A stretch of DNA of 64,000 bases from Rickettsiales bacterium (GTDB lineage: Bacteria; Pseudomonadota; Alphaproteobacteria; Rickettsiales; Rickettsiaceae): assembly GCA_002402195.1 (NCBI GenBank), contig NVVL01000002.1, forward strand, positions 1-64,000. Reading direction: 5' to 3'. How positions within the stretch are numbered: the first letter of the stretch is position 1; every line of letters starts with the position of its first letter. Below the pieces are notes generated by a model. The model made no database searches. It was given only the letters and a program-made list of their open reading frames with translations, and was not told the DNA's origin. The position numbers and the translations under genes were made by a program. Shown piece after piece: positions 49,775 through 58,975 of this stretch.

Positions 49775-50479
49775 CTAATTACAAAGGAACTTCGTTTTTG
49801 CTTCCATTGTTCTTTTTATCGATCCAATCGGTCGTTTTGGGAATTCTAAATCCAATTTCTTGAGCATACTACACGCTTCTTTGCCTTTATTCAAGCTTGC
49901 AAGTGAATATGCTAATTTTAGCAACGCATCTGGCGCTTTGGCTCCTTTGGGGTATTTTTTATAACTCCGCAAATAATTGATCGCCGCTTTGCTGAATAAT
50001 CCTCTGCGATAGAATGTTTCTGCATACCAGAATGTTGCGTTACTCTGCAGGCGGTGGGTGGGGTAATTCCTGATGAAACTCGCAAATTGCCCCTCAGCAT
50101 CCAGATATTTCGAATCCTTCAAAGCCGCCAGCGCGTAATCATAGTCAGACCTATCTTTCGGCTGTGAGCTATTTTCCTTATCAGTAAAAAAGTTCTTTCG
50201 CGCCGGCAAAGTGGCAGGCTGGATAAAATCCTTGCTACCTGCCCCCTCAAGATTCGCAGAAAACTGCTTGGTGACGATTCCACTCTGAATCAGATCTTCT
50301 TGCAAATCTTTAATCAGATTCTCTAACCCCGAAATGCGATCTTTTAGCTCTTGTATCTGTTTTGATTGCCTATGAATGATAGGACCATAGCTTTTGCTAT
50401 CGGCTATAGCGCCGCCTGCGGAAAATGCTATACATAAAATCAGTAATATTTTTCTTGTCATTTTTCTATTAAAAATCAT
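49775..50479 (-). CDS. cpoB: Tol-Pal system protein CpoB/YbgF
   Basis: Signal peptide, coiled coil (QIQELKDRISGLENLIKDLQED), C-terminal YDYALAALKDSKYLDAEGQFASFIRNYPTHRLQSNATFWYAETFYRRG. Confidence 0.88.
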   Translation of the reverse strand: MIFNRKMTRKILLILCIAFSAGGAIADSKSYGPIIHRQSKQIQELKDRISGLENLIKDLQEDLIQSGIVTKQFSANLEGAGSKDFIQPATLPARKNFFTDKENSSQPKDRSDYDYALAALKDSKYLDAEGQFASFIRNYPTHRLQSNATFWYAETFYRRGLFSKAAINYLRSYKKYPKGAKAPDALLKLAYSLASLNKGKEACSMLKKLDLEFPKRPIGSIKRTMEAKTKFLCN

Positions 50480-50532
50480 TTTTCAATTATCTACTGCGAT
50501 AATAATATACAAAAATCACCCCCAGTCCAGAG

Positions 50533-52035
50533 TTATAACTCAATAATTCCACTATATTTGAAAGTAATTGTAATTTTCGTGCCTTCATTTGGTATGCTTT
50601 GCAAATCAAAACTGCCATTCATGAGCTCTACGAGCTTTTTAGTCAGCGGCAAACCAAGCCCCGTTCCATCATATTTTCGGCTTGTGCTATTATCCACCTG
50701 GCCAAATGGAGCCAGGGCTTTGGGGATGTCTTTGTCATTCATCCCTATTCCTGTATCTTCCACCGTTATGTATACTAGTTTTTTGATAACATCTTTTTTG
50801 ACAGAAAGAGTAACCACCCCTCCGGCCGGAGTGAACTTCACCGCATTTGATAGCAGATTGAGCAAAGCTTGCTTTAGTCGTTTTTGATCAGCAATTATGA
50901 CTATATGCTGAGAGGGTATTTGTTCAACCAACTGAATATTAGCCTTATCCGCCCTTGGTTTAACGAACCTCATACTAGACAGCATGAGCTTGCTGAGATC
51001 CAGCTCTGCCTCTTCAATTGTCAGCTTATTTGCAGATGCTTTTGATAAATCCAATATATCATTAATCACACCAAGCAGATGTTTCCCTGAGGCATTTATA
51101 TCGCCAACATAATCTTCATATTGATCATTCGCAATTTTGCCATAAGTTTGTGCGAGGATAATTTCCGAAAACCCAATAATTGCATTCAGAGGAGTTCTGA
51201 GCTCATGACTGATATTGGCTAGAAAATCCGTTTTTGCTGAGTTTTCCATTTCCGCCTTAGCCTTTTCTTCCACAAGAGCTTTATTTGTTTCTATCTGCTT
51301 GTTGATTATGCGCTGAGCACGGCTGGTATTGTACAGAACAATCGCGAAAAATACTAAGAACACGATGAGAAACGCAGAAAAAATACGCCTTTCCAGATAG
51401 ATAACATTAGTCCATTCATTCGTGATATCTCTGGTAATTTTCATCACCCCATCTACGCTAAAATTGCCGTTAGAATCATTGATAATCGGGACATAGGTGG
51501 TGATAAATGATTTTTCATATTTAATATCATTTTTTTCAGTAAGAATCGCCCGCGGGATCAAAGAACTCACTGTTCTTCCCATATAAGCTTCCGCAAAAGC
51601 ATTGTCTGGCGTATATTCTTTCAGGAAATATTCATCCAAATAAAGCAAGATCTTTTCATGAGTAAACAGATGATCATTCTTCTCAACTTTAACCATTTTT
51701 TGCTGGTGGTTAGAAAAAAACTGAGTTCCGAATTTGTTGAAAATCGAAATATCTGCATTAGTATTTCTCAAGAATTCCAAAGATGCTGAGGCAAACTCGA
51801 TAAATTCCTTATTACGCAAAAACCCCTGAGAAGTCTGCTGCACTTGCGCCATAGCGGGCTTACGATGATTCCAAATATGCTTTTTATAGGAGTCCGCAAC
51901 AAAGAGGTTTTGGGTGATTGCTTGCTTGATCAAGACTTCTTCTATCATAAAATAGCGATATAAAATAATATTCGCCACTATGTTCACAAACAGAGCTATA
52001 AAAGATAGTCGGATAATGTATTTGTTCTGTATCAT
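50533..52035 (-). CDS. Membrane sensor histidine kinase
   Basis: DFLANISHELRTPLNAIIGFSEI; VEDTGIGMNDKDIPK; GTGLGLPLTKKLVELM. Confidence 0.92.
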   Translation of the reverse strand: MIQNKYIIRLSFIALFVNIVANIILYRYFMIEEVLIKQAITQNLFVADSYKKHIWNHRKPAMAQVQQTSQGFLRNKEFIEFASASLEFLRNTNADISIFNKFGTQFFSNHQQKMVKVEKNDHLFTHEKILLYLDEYFLKEYTPDNAFAEAYMGRTVSSLIPRAILTEKNDIKYEKSFITTYVPIINDSNGNFSVDGVMKITRDITNEWTNVIYLERRIFSAFLIVFLVFFAIVLYNTSRAQRIINKQIETNKALVEEKAKAEMENSAKTDFLANISHELRTPLNAIIGFSEIILAQTYGKIANDQYEDYVGDINASGKHLLGVINDILDLSKASANKLTIEEAELDLSKLMLSSMRFVKPRADKANIQLVEQIPSQHIVIIADQKRLKQALLNLLSNAVKFTPAGGVVTLSVKKDVIKKLVYITVEDTGIGMNDKDIPKALAPFGQVDNSTSRKYDGTGLGLPLTKKLVELMNGSFDLQSIPNEGTKITITFKYSGIIEL

Positions 52036-52251
52036 AGTTTTGTATTATAATATTTATGATACAAAATACCAGACTATTGCCAACCTCACTAGATTAAAAA
52101 AATAAGATTGATGGGAAATTATAATATAGTTGTAATCTGGTTTATTTCCAAACCCAAACTCAAGGCGGGCAAGGGGAAATAGCTTCTTAATATATGCATA
52201 CCGACTAATATAGAATGCGATTCTATAATTAGTCAAAAAGCTTCACAAAAA

Positions 52252-53004
52252 TCATAATTTAAATCCAAAACCGAGCGAGATAACTAGCGGATCCCACTTA
52301 ACTCTTGACTTCACAGATGCTGCCGAGGCAATGCCAGGGGATAGAAAATCTTTTTTAAATGTAAGGTTAGATCGCAAGAAATATTGTTTTATATCCAGCG
52401 TAAAGAATGTATCATCTTGAAACGCAATATCCACGCCGGCTTGCAAGACTGCTCCATGACCAGAGGAAACCTTCATCGCTTTGGAGCGCAAATGCATATA
52501 TGTAGCATGATAACCAGCGCCAACATATGGTCTAATCGCTCCAAACGGGGCTATGTGATATTGTGCAGTGATGGCTAGTGGAACTAAAAATATATTATTT
52601 TTAGAAGATGAAGCCGGGTCAGTGCCAAATGCCTTGGCAAATTCATTAACCAAAGAATTCTTAAGCTGGAGTCTTGCTAGCCCTAGAGAAACCTCGGCTG
52701 CTAGATTATTATTAAAGAAATATGTCGTTGATGTGTCAAAACCAAAACCATTTTGAGCAATGAACGAAGGTGCCGAAGTGCCAGCTTGTGGCTTCGGTAG
52801 GGACTCAAGCTTCGAGGGGGCGCGCATATAGAACCCACGAATTTTAAACAATAAGGCGGTGGTGTCTTCATAGTAATTGGCGTCATAATCGTTTTCTTCT
52901 GTCATTTCATTTGCACTTGCATAGTTTTCACTTGCAAAAGAGATAGATGTTATAGACAGGATTGCTATAAAAAAGATAGTTTTCACAGATTTTACAAATT
53001 TCAT
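52252..53004 (-). CDS. OmpW-family outer membrane beta-barrel protein
   Basis: Signal peptide; KIRGFYMRAPSK...STTYFFNNNLAAEVSLGLAR...AQYHIAPFGAIRPYVGAGYHATYM...GFGFKL. Confidence 0.82.
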   Translation of the reverse strand: MKFVKSVKTIFFIAILSITSISFASENYASANEMTEENDYDANYYEDTTALLFKIRGFYMRAPSKLESLPKPQAGTSAPSFIAQNGFGFDTSTTYFFNNNLAAEVSLGLARLQLKNSLVNEFAKAFGTDPASSSKNNIFLVPLAITAQYHIAPFGAIRPYVGAGYHATYMHLRSKAMKVSSGHGAVLQAGVDIAFQDDTFFTLDIKQYFLRSNLTFKKDFLSPGIASAASVKSRVKWDPLVISLGFGFKL

Positions 53005-53253
53005 AATTTACCCGGTGATTTTTTATTTTTAATTAATAACTAGTATTCTAGCTTGAATGCTGTATGATTATCCACAGAGTTTGGCCTTTTTACGGCAGTT
53101 TAACGCCCACGCCATAAACTCGTGTGATTAGTGCAACAGCGTTATTTTTTGAAACTATGTTAAAAAAGCCTTCACTATTTGCCCGTTTCGCTATATCTTC
53201 TAACGGAATTTTTATTTATATATAACAGATTAGATTAAAAGAGAGAGAATATT

Positions 53254-54132
53254 ATGGAAACTAAACTACGCTCCTACTTCATAGGTGTTTCTTGGTTTAT
53301 CCTAAGCTTAGTCAGCAGCTCGATCAATGATGTGCTGGCAAAATATCTCGGAATGCGTCTACATAGTTATGAAATTACCTGCTTTAGATTTGCATTTGGG
53401 ACTCTCACCTTGCTTCCATTCATTATGTATTACGGCACATCAACATTAAAAACCAGTAGACCAACCGTGCATTTTTTCAGAGGATTATTGCTTTTCCTCG
53501 GGATTGCTGGTTGGACATACGGCCTAACGCTAGCTCCAGTTACTACCGCAACCATAGTTACTTTGACTATGCCGGTTTTCGTTTTGGTGCTTGGTGTATT
53601 TTTCCTGAGTGAAAATATCATTTGGCAAAGATGGCTGGTGACTCTTGTTGCATTTTGTGGGTTAGTAGTTGCGCTGAATCCTAATGCAGATGATTTTAAT
53701 CCAGAAGTACTTATATTTGTTTTTGCGGCTCTTGCCTTTTCTTCTTTGGATATTGTGAATAAAATATTCGTAGTAAAAGAATCTATGATAAGCATGCTGT
53801 TTTATTCTGCCATAATAACCGCTCTACTTGCGGTGCCATTTGCTTATCAATATTGGATCACTCCAACCACAGAAGAACTCGCTCTTCTATTTGTTCTTGG
53901 TGCTAGTGCTAACTTGATTTTATTCTTCTTGCTCAAGGCGTTTGCAGTTGCAGATGCAACAGCGCTTGCACCATATCGATATATTGAATTGCTAATATCT
54001 GCTACTATCGCATATATTGTATTCACAGAGATCCCAGCAGAATCTACCGTTTGGGGCGCGTTGATTGTTATTCCATCAACTCTGTTTATTATATATTCTG
54101 AAAAACAAGAATTGAGCAAAAAGACGAATTGA
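53254..54132 (+). CDS. DMT/EamA family transporter
   Basis: Ten-TM EamA pattern; [48 protein letters not shown]. Confidence 0.9.
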   Translation: METKLRSYFIGVSWFILSLVSSSINDVLAKYLGMRLHSYEITCFRFAFGTLTLLPFIMYYGTSTLKTSRPTVHFFRGLLLFLGIAGWTYGLTLAPVTTATIVTLTMPVFVLVLGVFFLSENIIWQRWLVTLVAFCGLVVALNPNADDFNPEVLIFVFAALAFSSLDIVNKIFVVKESMISMLFYSAIITALLAVPFAYQYWITPTTEELALLFVLGASANLILFFLLKAFAVADATALAPYRYIELLISATIAYIVFTEIPAESTVWGALIVIPSTLFIIYSEKQELSKKTN

Positions 54133-54196
54133 AATAAAATTAGCATTGAGTAAGTGTCTGCATAAAAAAACACTTACGCTTAAAAAAGGTGTCTGA

Positions 54197-55474
54197 ATGA
54201 ATAAACGCAAGTTAATATTAACAAGCGGTGTGGCTAATAGTTTTGAATGGTATGATTATGCCTTAATCGGTAATTTCGCACCAATTCTTGGTAAAAAATT
54301 CTTCCCAGATGCAGACCCAAGCGCTGCTCTTTTGCAAGTGTTCCTGGTGTTTGCAGTTGGTTATTTAATGAGACCGATCGGCGGGGTATTCTTCGGAATT
54401 ATCGGTGATAAATTCGGACGCAAATCAGCGCTCAGCACTGCGATAATGTGCATGGCTGTTCCGACTGCTGCAATAGGTTTTCTTCCCACCTATGAGACTT
54501 TAGGGATTTCTGCGACTATTTTAATGGTTATATTTAGAATGCTTCAGGGGCTTTCTATGGGTGGCGCACTCACTGGCTCTATTGCCTTTGTGATTGAGCA
54601 TTCTCCGAAAGAACACAGAGGGGCTTTGGGTAGCGTGGCTATGTCGAGCATCTGCATTGGTATATTGCTTGGGTCTTTAGTCGCATTTGCCACGCAAAAT
54701 TTATTCACCACCGAGCAGTTTGAAGATTGGGCCTGGAGAGTGCCATTTATTATTGGAATAGCTGTATATTTTGCAGGTATATACATAAAAAATAATACAA
54801 AAGAAACTCCTTTGTTTGAAGAAGCTAAGGCTCATTGCGAGATCGCCAAGACTCCGCTTAGAACTGCATTTAGATATCATTGGTTCGATATGCTGATGTC
54901 ATTTTTTATCAACGCAACTGGTTCTGTGATTTTCTATATTGAGGCGATTTATCTTGCTTCATACTTAAAAATTAATCGAGGATTCCCCGAGTCTGATGTT
55001 GGTATATTAATTACTTGTTGCTATATAATAATGATCTTTGTGACTTTATTCGCTGGTTGGTTATCGGACAAGATTGGCAGAAGGAAGATATTCATACTTA
55101 ACCTGCTTTTCATTATTGCGGTAATTCCGTTTTTGATGGAGGTAATGGAAAATGGAACATTCACAGCAGTGATTGGCGCGCAAGTGATAATTGCTATTAT
55201 AGCTGCCACATATATTGGCCCAGAGCCTGCATTGCAAGCCGAATTCTACCCAACATCGATCAGGAATACGGCGCTTTCTATCTCATATAACACAGGAACC
55301 AGTGTTTTTGGTGGTACAGCTCCTTATATTATGGAGTCTTTAGTGCAAAATACCAATACAATCACCTCAAGTGTTTACTATATTATTACTTGCGCATTTG
55401 TAAGCCTTGCTGCTTTGTATTTTTATAAGGACAAATCCTCTTATGATCGCGCTAAAGCTATAGACGATACCTAA
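54197..55474 (+). CDS. MFS transporter (ProP/metabolite:H+ symporter-like)
   Basis: SGVANSFEWYDYALIGNFAPILGKKFFPDADPSAALLQVFLVFAVGYLMRPIGGVFFGIIGDKFGRKSAL. Confidence 0.92.
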   Translation: MNKRKLILTSGVANSFEWYDYALIGNFAPILGKKFFPDADPSAALLQVFLVFAVGYLMRPIGGVFFGIIGDKFGRKSALSTAIMCMAVPTAAIGFLPTYETLGISATILMVIFRMLQGLSMGGALTGSIAFVIEHSPKEHRGALGSVAMSSICIGILLGSLVAFATQNLFTTEQFEDWAWRVPFIIGIAVYFAGIYIKNNTKETPLFEEAKAHCEIAKTPLRTAFRYHWFDMLMSFFINATGSVIFYIEAIYLASYLKINRGFPESDVGILITCCYIIMIFVTLFAGWLSDKIGRRKIFILNLLFIIAVIPFLMEVMENGTFTAVIGAQVIIAIIAATYIGPEPALQAEFYPTSIRNTALSISYNTGTSVFGGTAPYIMESLVQNTNTITSSVYYIITCAFVSLAALYFYKDKSSYDRAKAIDDT

Positions 55475-55518
55475 CTAAAAATGTAGAATTAAACATAATA
55501 TAAGTATAATAAAAGCCG

Positions 55519-58500
55519 ATGACTGCAAAAATATTTGTCACCAAACTGGTTGACGAGAAGGAAGTTGTAAAAAAATTACTTCCCTTAAGCAGGTTCCACA
55601 AAGCAGAGCAACGGCTAGTGGAGTCTCACGGGAAAAAGCTAGTTGAGAAAATAAAATCAGACAGGCATTTTTCCATCGAAGAATTCCTCCATCGCTATAG
55701 CCTCTCTGACGCTGAAGGAGTAGCTGTTCTTAGTCTTGCAGAAAGCTTGCTTAGAATACCTGACAACAAAGTGGGCATGGAGTTAATATCGGATAAATTA
55801 TCCAACAAGCATTGGGAGTCCTATCTTTTCAAAAGGACAAAATCATTTAAAACATTCCTTGCAGCCTTTGGTCTTTATTTTTCTGGTAAGTTCACGGACT
55901 TAGTGAAGTCAGAGGGTATTATTTCGAATCTTTTCGAACGCGCGGGGCGCAGAACTTTTATTAACATAATCAAATCATCAATTTTATTTTTAAGCCAAGA
56001 ATTCGTCTTTGCAGAAAATATGGAAGAGGCTATTGAGAAAAGCTCTGGTCGGAAATATGCAGGCAATGATTTTTCATTTGATTTGCTTGGTGAGTCATCA
56101 AGAACGCGCGCGCAGGCTACTATTTACTATAGGGAATATAAAAGAGCCATCAAGCTTATATCTGAAGCATTTCCATATAATGGAGAAAAGCTAGAAGAAA
56201 GGCCGAATCTGTCGGTTAAACTCACAGCTTTGCACCAACGTTTTGAGCTTGAGAAATTTGATGACCTGGAAAAAGAGTTTTTACCACAAATCATTGATTT
56301 GGTATGCGAGGCAAAAAAGAATAATCTCACAATTACTTTCGATGCCGAGGAATCCTCCCGTATTGATGTGTATCTTCTATTTTTAACAAAGCTAATAAGA
56401 CATCCTTCATTTAAAGATTATGATGGTATCAGCTTTGTAGTGCAATCTTATCAAACAAGATGCTATGAGATTGTTGAATATATTCTGTCTTTAGCAAAAG
56501 AACTTGGCAAAAAAATCCCCATCAGGCTTGTGAAAGGCGCATATTGGGACACTGAGATCAAACATGCACAAGAGCTCGGTCTGGAATTCTACCCTGTCTT
56601 CACCAGAAAAGAATATACAGACATGGCCTATATAGCCTGCGCGCGGAAAATTCTAGAAAATGATGAGTTTTTATATCCTCAATTTGCGACTCATAATGCC
56701 CTGACTGCCGCCTCAATCATAGAGCTTGCGGGGGATAAGGAATATGAGTTCCAAAAGCTTTTCGGCATGGGAAACGCTCTCCACTCGGAGCTTGCAAACC
56801 ATAGAAAAGTCAGGATTTATGCGCCTGTTGGCAACACTAAGGATCTGCTCGCTTATTTGATGAGAAGGATGCTTGAGAATGGCGCCTCGGCTAATTTCGT
56901 CAGTAAGGTCAATTCAACAGAGATATCCATGAACGAGCTTGTTCATAATGTTAGCGACAATGCTTTGCATTTGCTGGATCTTAATAATAAAATTACTTTA
57001 CCAGAAAATATATATCCAAACAGGAAAAACGCTATGGGATACGATTTAGGATACAAAACTAATTATGACTATATTCAAAGCAAAGTAGCTAGCTATTTTG
57101 ATAATATCTACAATGTTGGCTCCATCATTAAGGGGAAAGAAATCATCCATACAAAGCGCGGGAGAGAAAAATTCTGCCCGGCAAAGAAAGCTGAGAAATT
57201 CTCCTCCATATCCAGCTCAACTGAGAGCGAAATCAAAGAAGCAATTGACGTTGCAAAATCCGCATTTGATGGCTGGAGTGCGGTAGAAACACGGAGGCGA
57301 GCTCAAATTATCGAAAATATTGCCTATTCTTTAGAGGAGAATAAATTTGAACTATACGCTCTGCTTATTAAAGAGGGTGGCAAGTCTATCCACGATGCCA
57401 TTAATGAAGTGATAGAGGCTATTGATTTTTGCAGATATTATGCTTCTCAAGCGCAAATCATCATGCAAGAGAAGAAGCTTCCAGGGCCAACAGGTGAGAG
57501 CAATGTGCTCTCTATGCATGGGCGTGGTGTGTTTTTGTGCGTAAGCCCGTGGAACTTCCCTCTGGCTATTTTCATTGGGCAGATAGTAGCAGCCCTTGCA
57601 GCTGGCAATAGTGTTGTTGCCAAGCCATCGGGGAATACTCCTGTGGTTGCTAATTTTACGGTCAAGCTGATGCATAAAGCTGGAATCCCGACATCTGTCT
57701 TGCAGTTAATCATCACTGGAGGGAGCACATTCAACAAATACGCTATTTCAGATGAGCGCATTGCGGGCGTTGCGTTTACGGGATCTTGTCAGGTTGCAAA
57801 AGAGATCAACAGAATGCTAGCAAATAGGGAGTCCGGCATTGTACCATTCATCGCAGAAACTGGCGGGCAAAACGCAATGATTGTAGACAGCTCCGCCCTG
57901 CTCGAGCAAGTAACGGATGATGTTCTGACTTCTGCATTTTATTCCGCTGGGCAAAGATGTTCGGCTCTTCGGATGCTTTATGTTCAGGAGGAGATCTATA
58001 ATGATCTACTAGAGATGATCAAGGGCGCCACTGAGAGCATTAAAATTGGTGATACTTCTGACTTTAGCATAGATACCGGCGCTGTGATTAACGAGGCTGC
58101 CAAGCAAAAGCTAGAAGAGCACGTGAAGAATATGAGGGGCAAGGGATTCAAAATCTTTGAGCACCCGCATCTGGGCAAGCTAGAGGACGGGCATTATTTC
58201 TATCCGCATATTATTGAAGTAAAATCCATCAACGATATCCCGGACGAGAATTTTGGTGCGATCTTGCATATTGCAAAATATAAGTCAAAGCATCTGGACA
58301 AGGTAATTGACGATATTAATAATTATGGTTTTGGCCTGACATTCGGCATTCACTCACGTATTGAGGAGAAAATCGAATATATTCGTTCGAAAGTCAAAAT
58401 GGGTAATATTTATGCTAATAGGTCGATAACTGGCGCAAAAGTCGAATCCCAACCATTTGGCGGCGAAGGAAAGTCCGGAACTGGCTTCAAAGCCGGCGGA

Positions 58501-58593
58501 GCAAACTATTTGCTGAGATTCATGACAGAACGCACCACAACCATAGACATGACAGCCTTTGGCGGAAATGTCGAGCTCCTGAGCCAGAATTAA
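55519..58593 (+). CDS. putA: Bifunctional proline dehydrogenase / L-glutamate gamma-semialdehyde dehydrogenase
   Basis: 1024 aa; IPIRLVKGAYWDTEIKHAQ (PRODH) and SPWNFPLAIFIGQIVAALAAGNSVVAKPSGNTP, AETGGQNAMIVDSSALLEQVTDDVLTSAFYSAGQRCSALR (ALDH). Confidence 0.95.
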   Translation: MTAKIFVTKLVDEKEVVKKLLPLSRFHKAEQRLVESHGKKLVEKIKSDRHFSIEEFLHRYSLSDAEGVAVLSLAESLLRIPDNKVGMELISDKLSNKHWESYLFKRTKSFKTFLAAFGLYFSGKFTDLVKSEGIISNLFERAGRRTFINIIKSSILFLSQEFVFAENMEEAIEKSSGRKYAGNDFSFDLLGESSRTRAQATIYYREYKRAIKLISEAFPYNGEKLEERPNLSVKLTALHQRFELEKFDDLEKEFLPQIIDLVCEAKKNNLTITFDAEESSRIDVYLLFLTKLIRHPSFKDYDGISFVVQSYQTRCYEIVEYILSLAKELGKKIPIRLVKGAYWDTEIKHAQELGLEFYPVFTRKEYTDMAYIACARKILENDEFLYPQFATHNALTAASIIELAGDKEYEFQKLFGMGNALHSELANHRKVRIYAPVGNTKDLLAYLMRRMLENGASANFVSKVNSTEISMNELVHNVSDNALHLLDLNNKITLPENIYPNRKNAMGYDLGYKTNYDYIQSKVASYFDNIYNVGSIIKGKEIIHTKRGREKFCPAKKAEKFSSISSSTESEIKEAIDVAKSAFDGWSAVETRRRAQIIENIAYSLEENKFELYALLIKEGGKSIHDAINEVIEAIDFCRYYASQAQIIMQEKKLPGPTGESNVLSMHGRGVFLCVSPWNFPLAIFIGQIVAALAAGNSVVAKPSGNTPVVANFTVKLMHKAGIPTSVLQLIITGGSTFNKYAISDERIAGVAFTGSCQVAKEINRMLANRESGIVPFIAETGGQNAMIVDSSALLEQVTDDVLTSAFYSAGQRCSALRMLYVQEEIYNDLLEMIKGATESIKIGDTSDFSIDTGAVINEAAKQKLEEHVKNMRGKGFKIFEHPHLGKLEDGHYFYPHIIEVKSINDIPDENFGAILHIAKYKSKHLDKVIDDINNYGFGLTFGIHSRIEEKIEYIRSKVKMGNIYANRSITGAKVESQPFGGEGKSGTGFKAGGANYLLRFMTERTTTIDMTAFGGNVELLSQN

Positions 58594-58645
58594 GGGCAAG
58601 GGTTAAGAGCTTTAGAAATACAACAACCGTGCTTTTAAAGATCTT

Positions 58646-58756
58646 AGAAGCTATGCGGGCAGGCTTAAATACTCTATATTTTTAGAAATTTTTAATCTAG
58701 GTTTCTATGTTTTGAATTAAACTATTGGAAATATTTTAATTCAAAACATGGAAACC
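58646..58756. repeat. Palindromic dispersed repeat, copy J
   Basis: agaagctatgcgggcaggcttaaatactctatatttttagaaatttttaatcta, followed by hairpin GGTTTCTATGTTTTGAATTAAACTATT-gga-AATATTTTAATTCAAAACATGGAAACC (58700-58756). Confidence 0.85.
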
Positions 58757-58772
58757 GCGCGAACTTACGCTA

Positions 58773-58803
58773 AGAAGCTACCTCCGCAGGCCTAGAATAC
58801 CCT
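58773..58803 (+). repeat. Dispersed repeat terminus, copy J2
   Basis: agaagctacctccgcaggcctagaataccc. Confidence 0.7.
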
Positions 58804-58975
58804 GAATCTCAAAGAATGTATCGCACATAAAGCAGTCAGCTTCTAATTTAGGGTTATTTATATAACTAAAAGGTTGATTATCGTTAATATCTTTTCTAAA
58901 AAGAAAGCTTGTAATTGTTGTGGTATCAGGGTATTAATAACTATTCATTTTTACTAACTAATAGAATGTAAGTAT

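Noticed and set aside
56127-58599. Several short minus-strand ORFs opposite putA
   Set aside because: Antisense frames without independent support.
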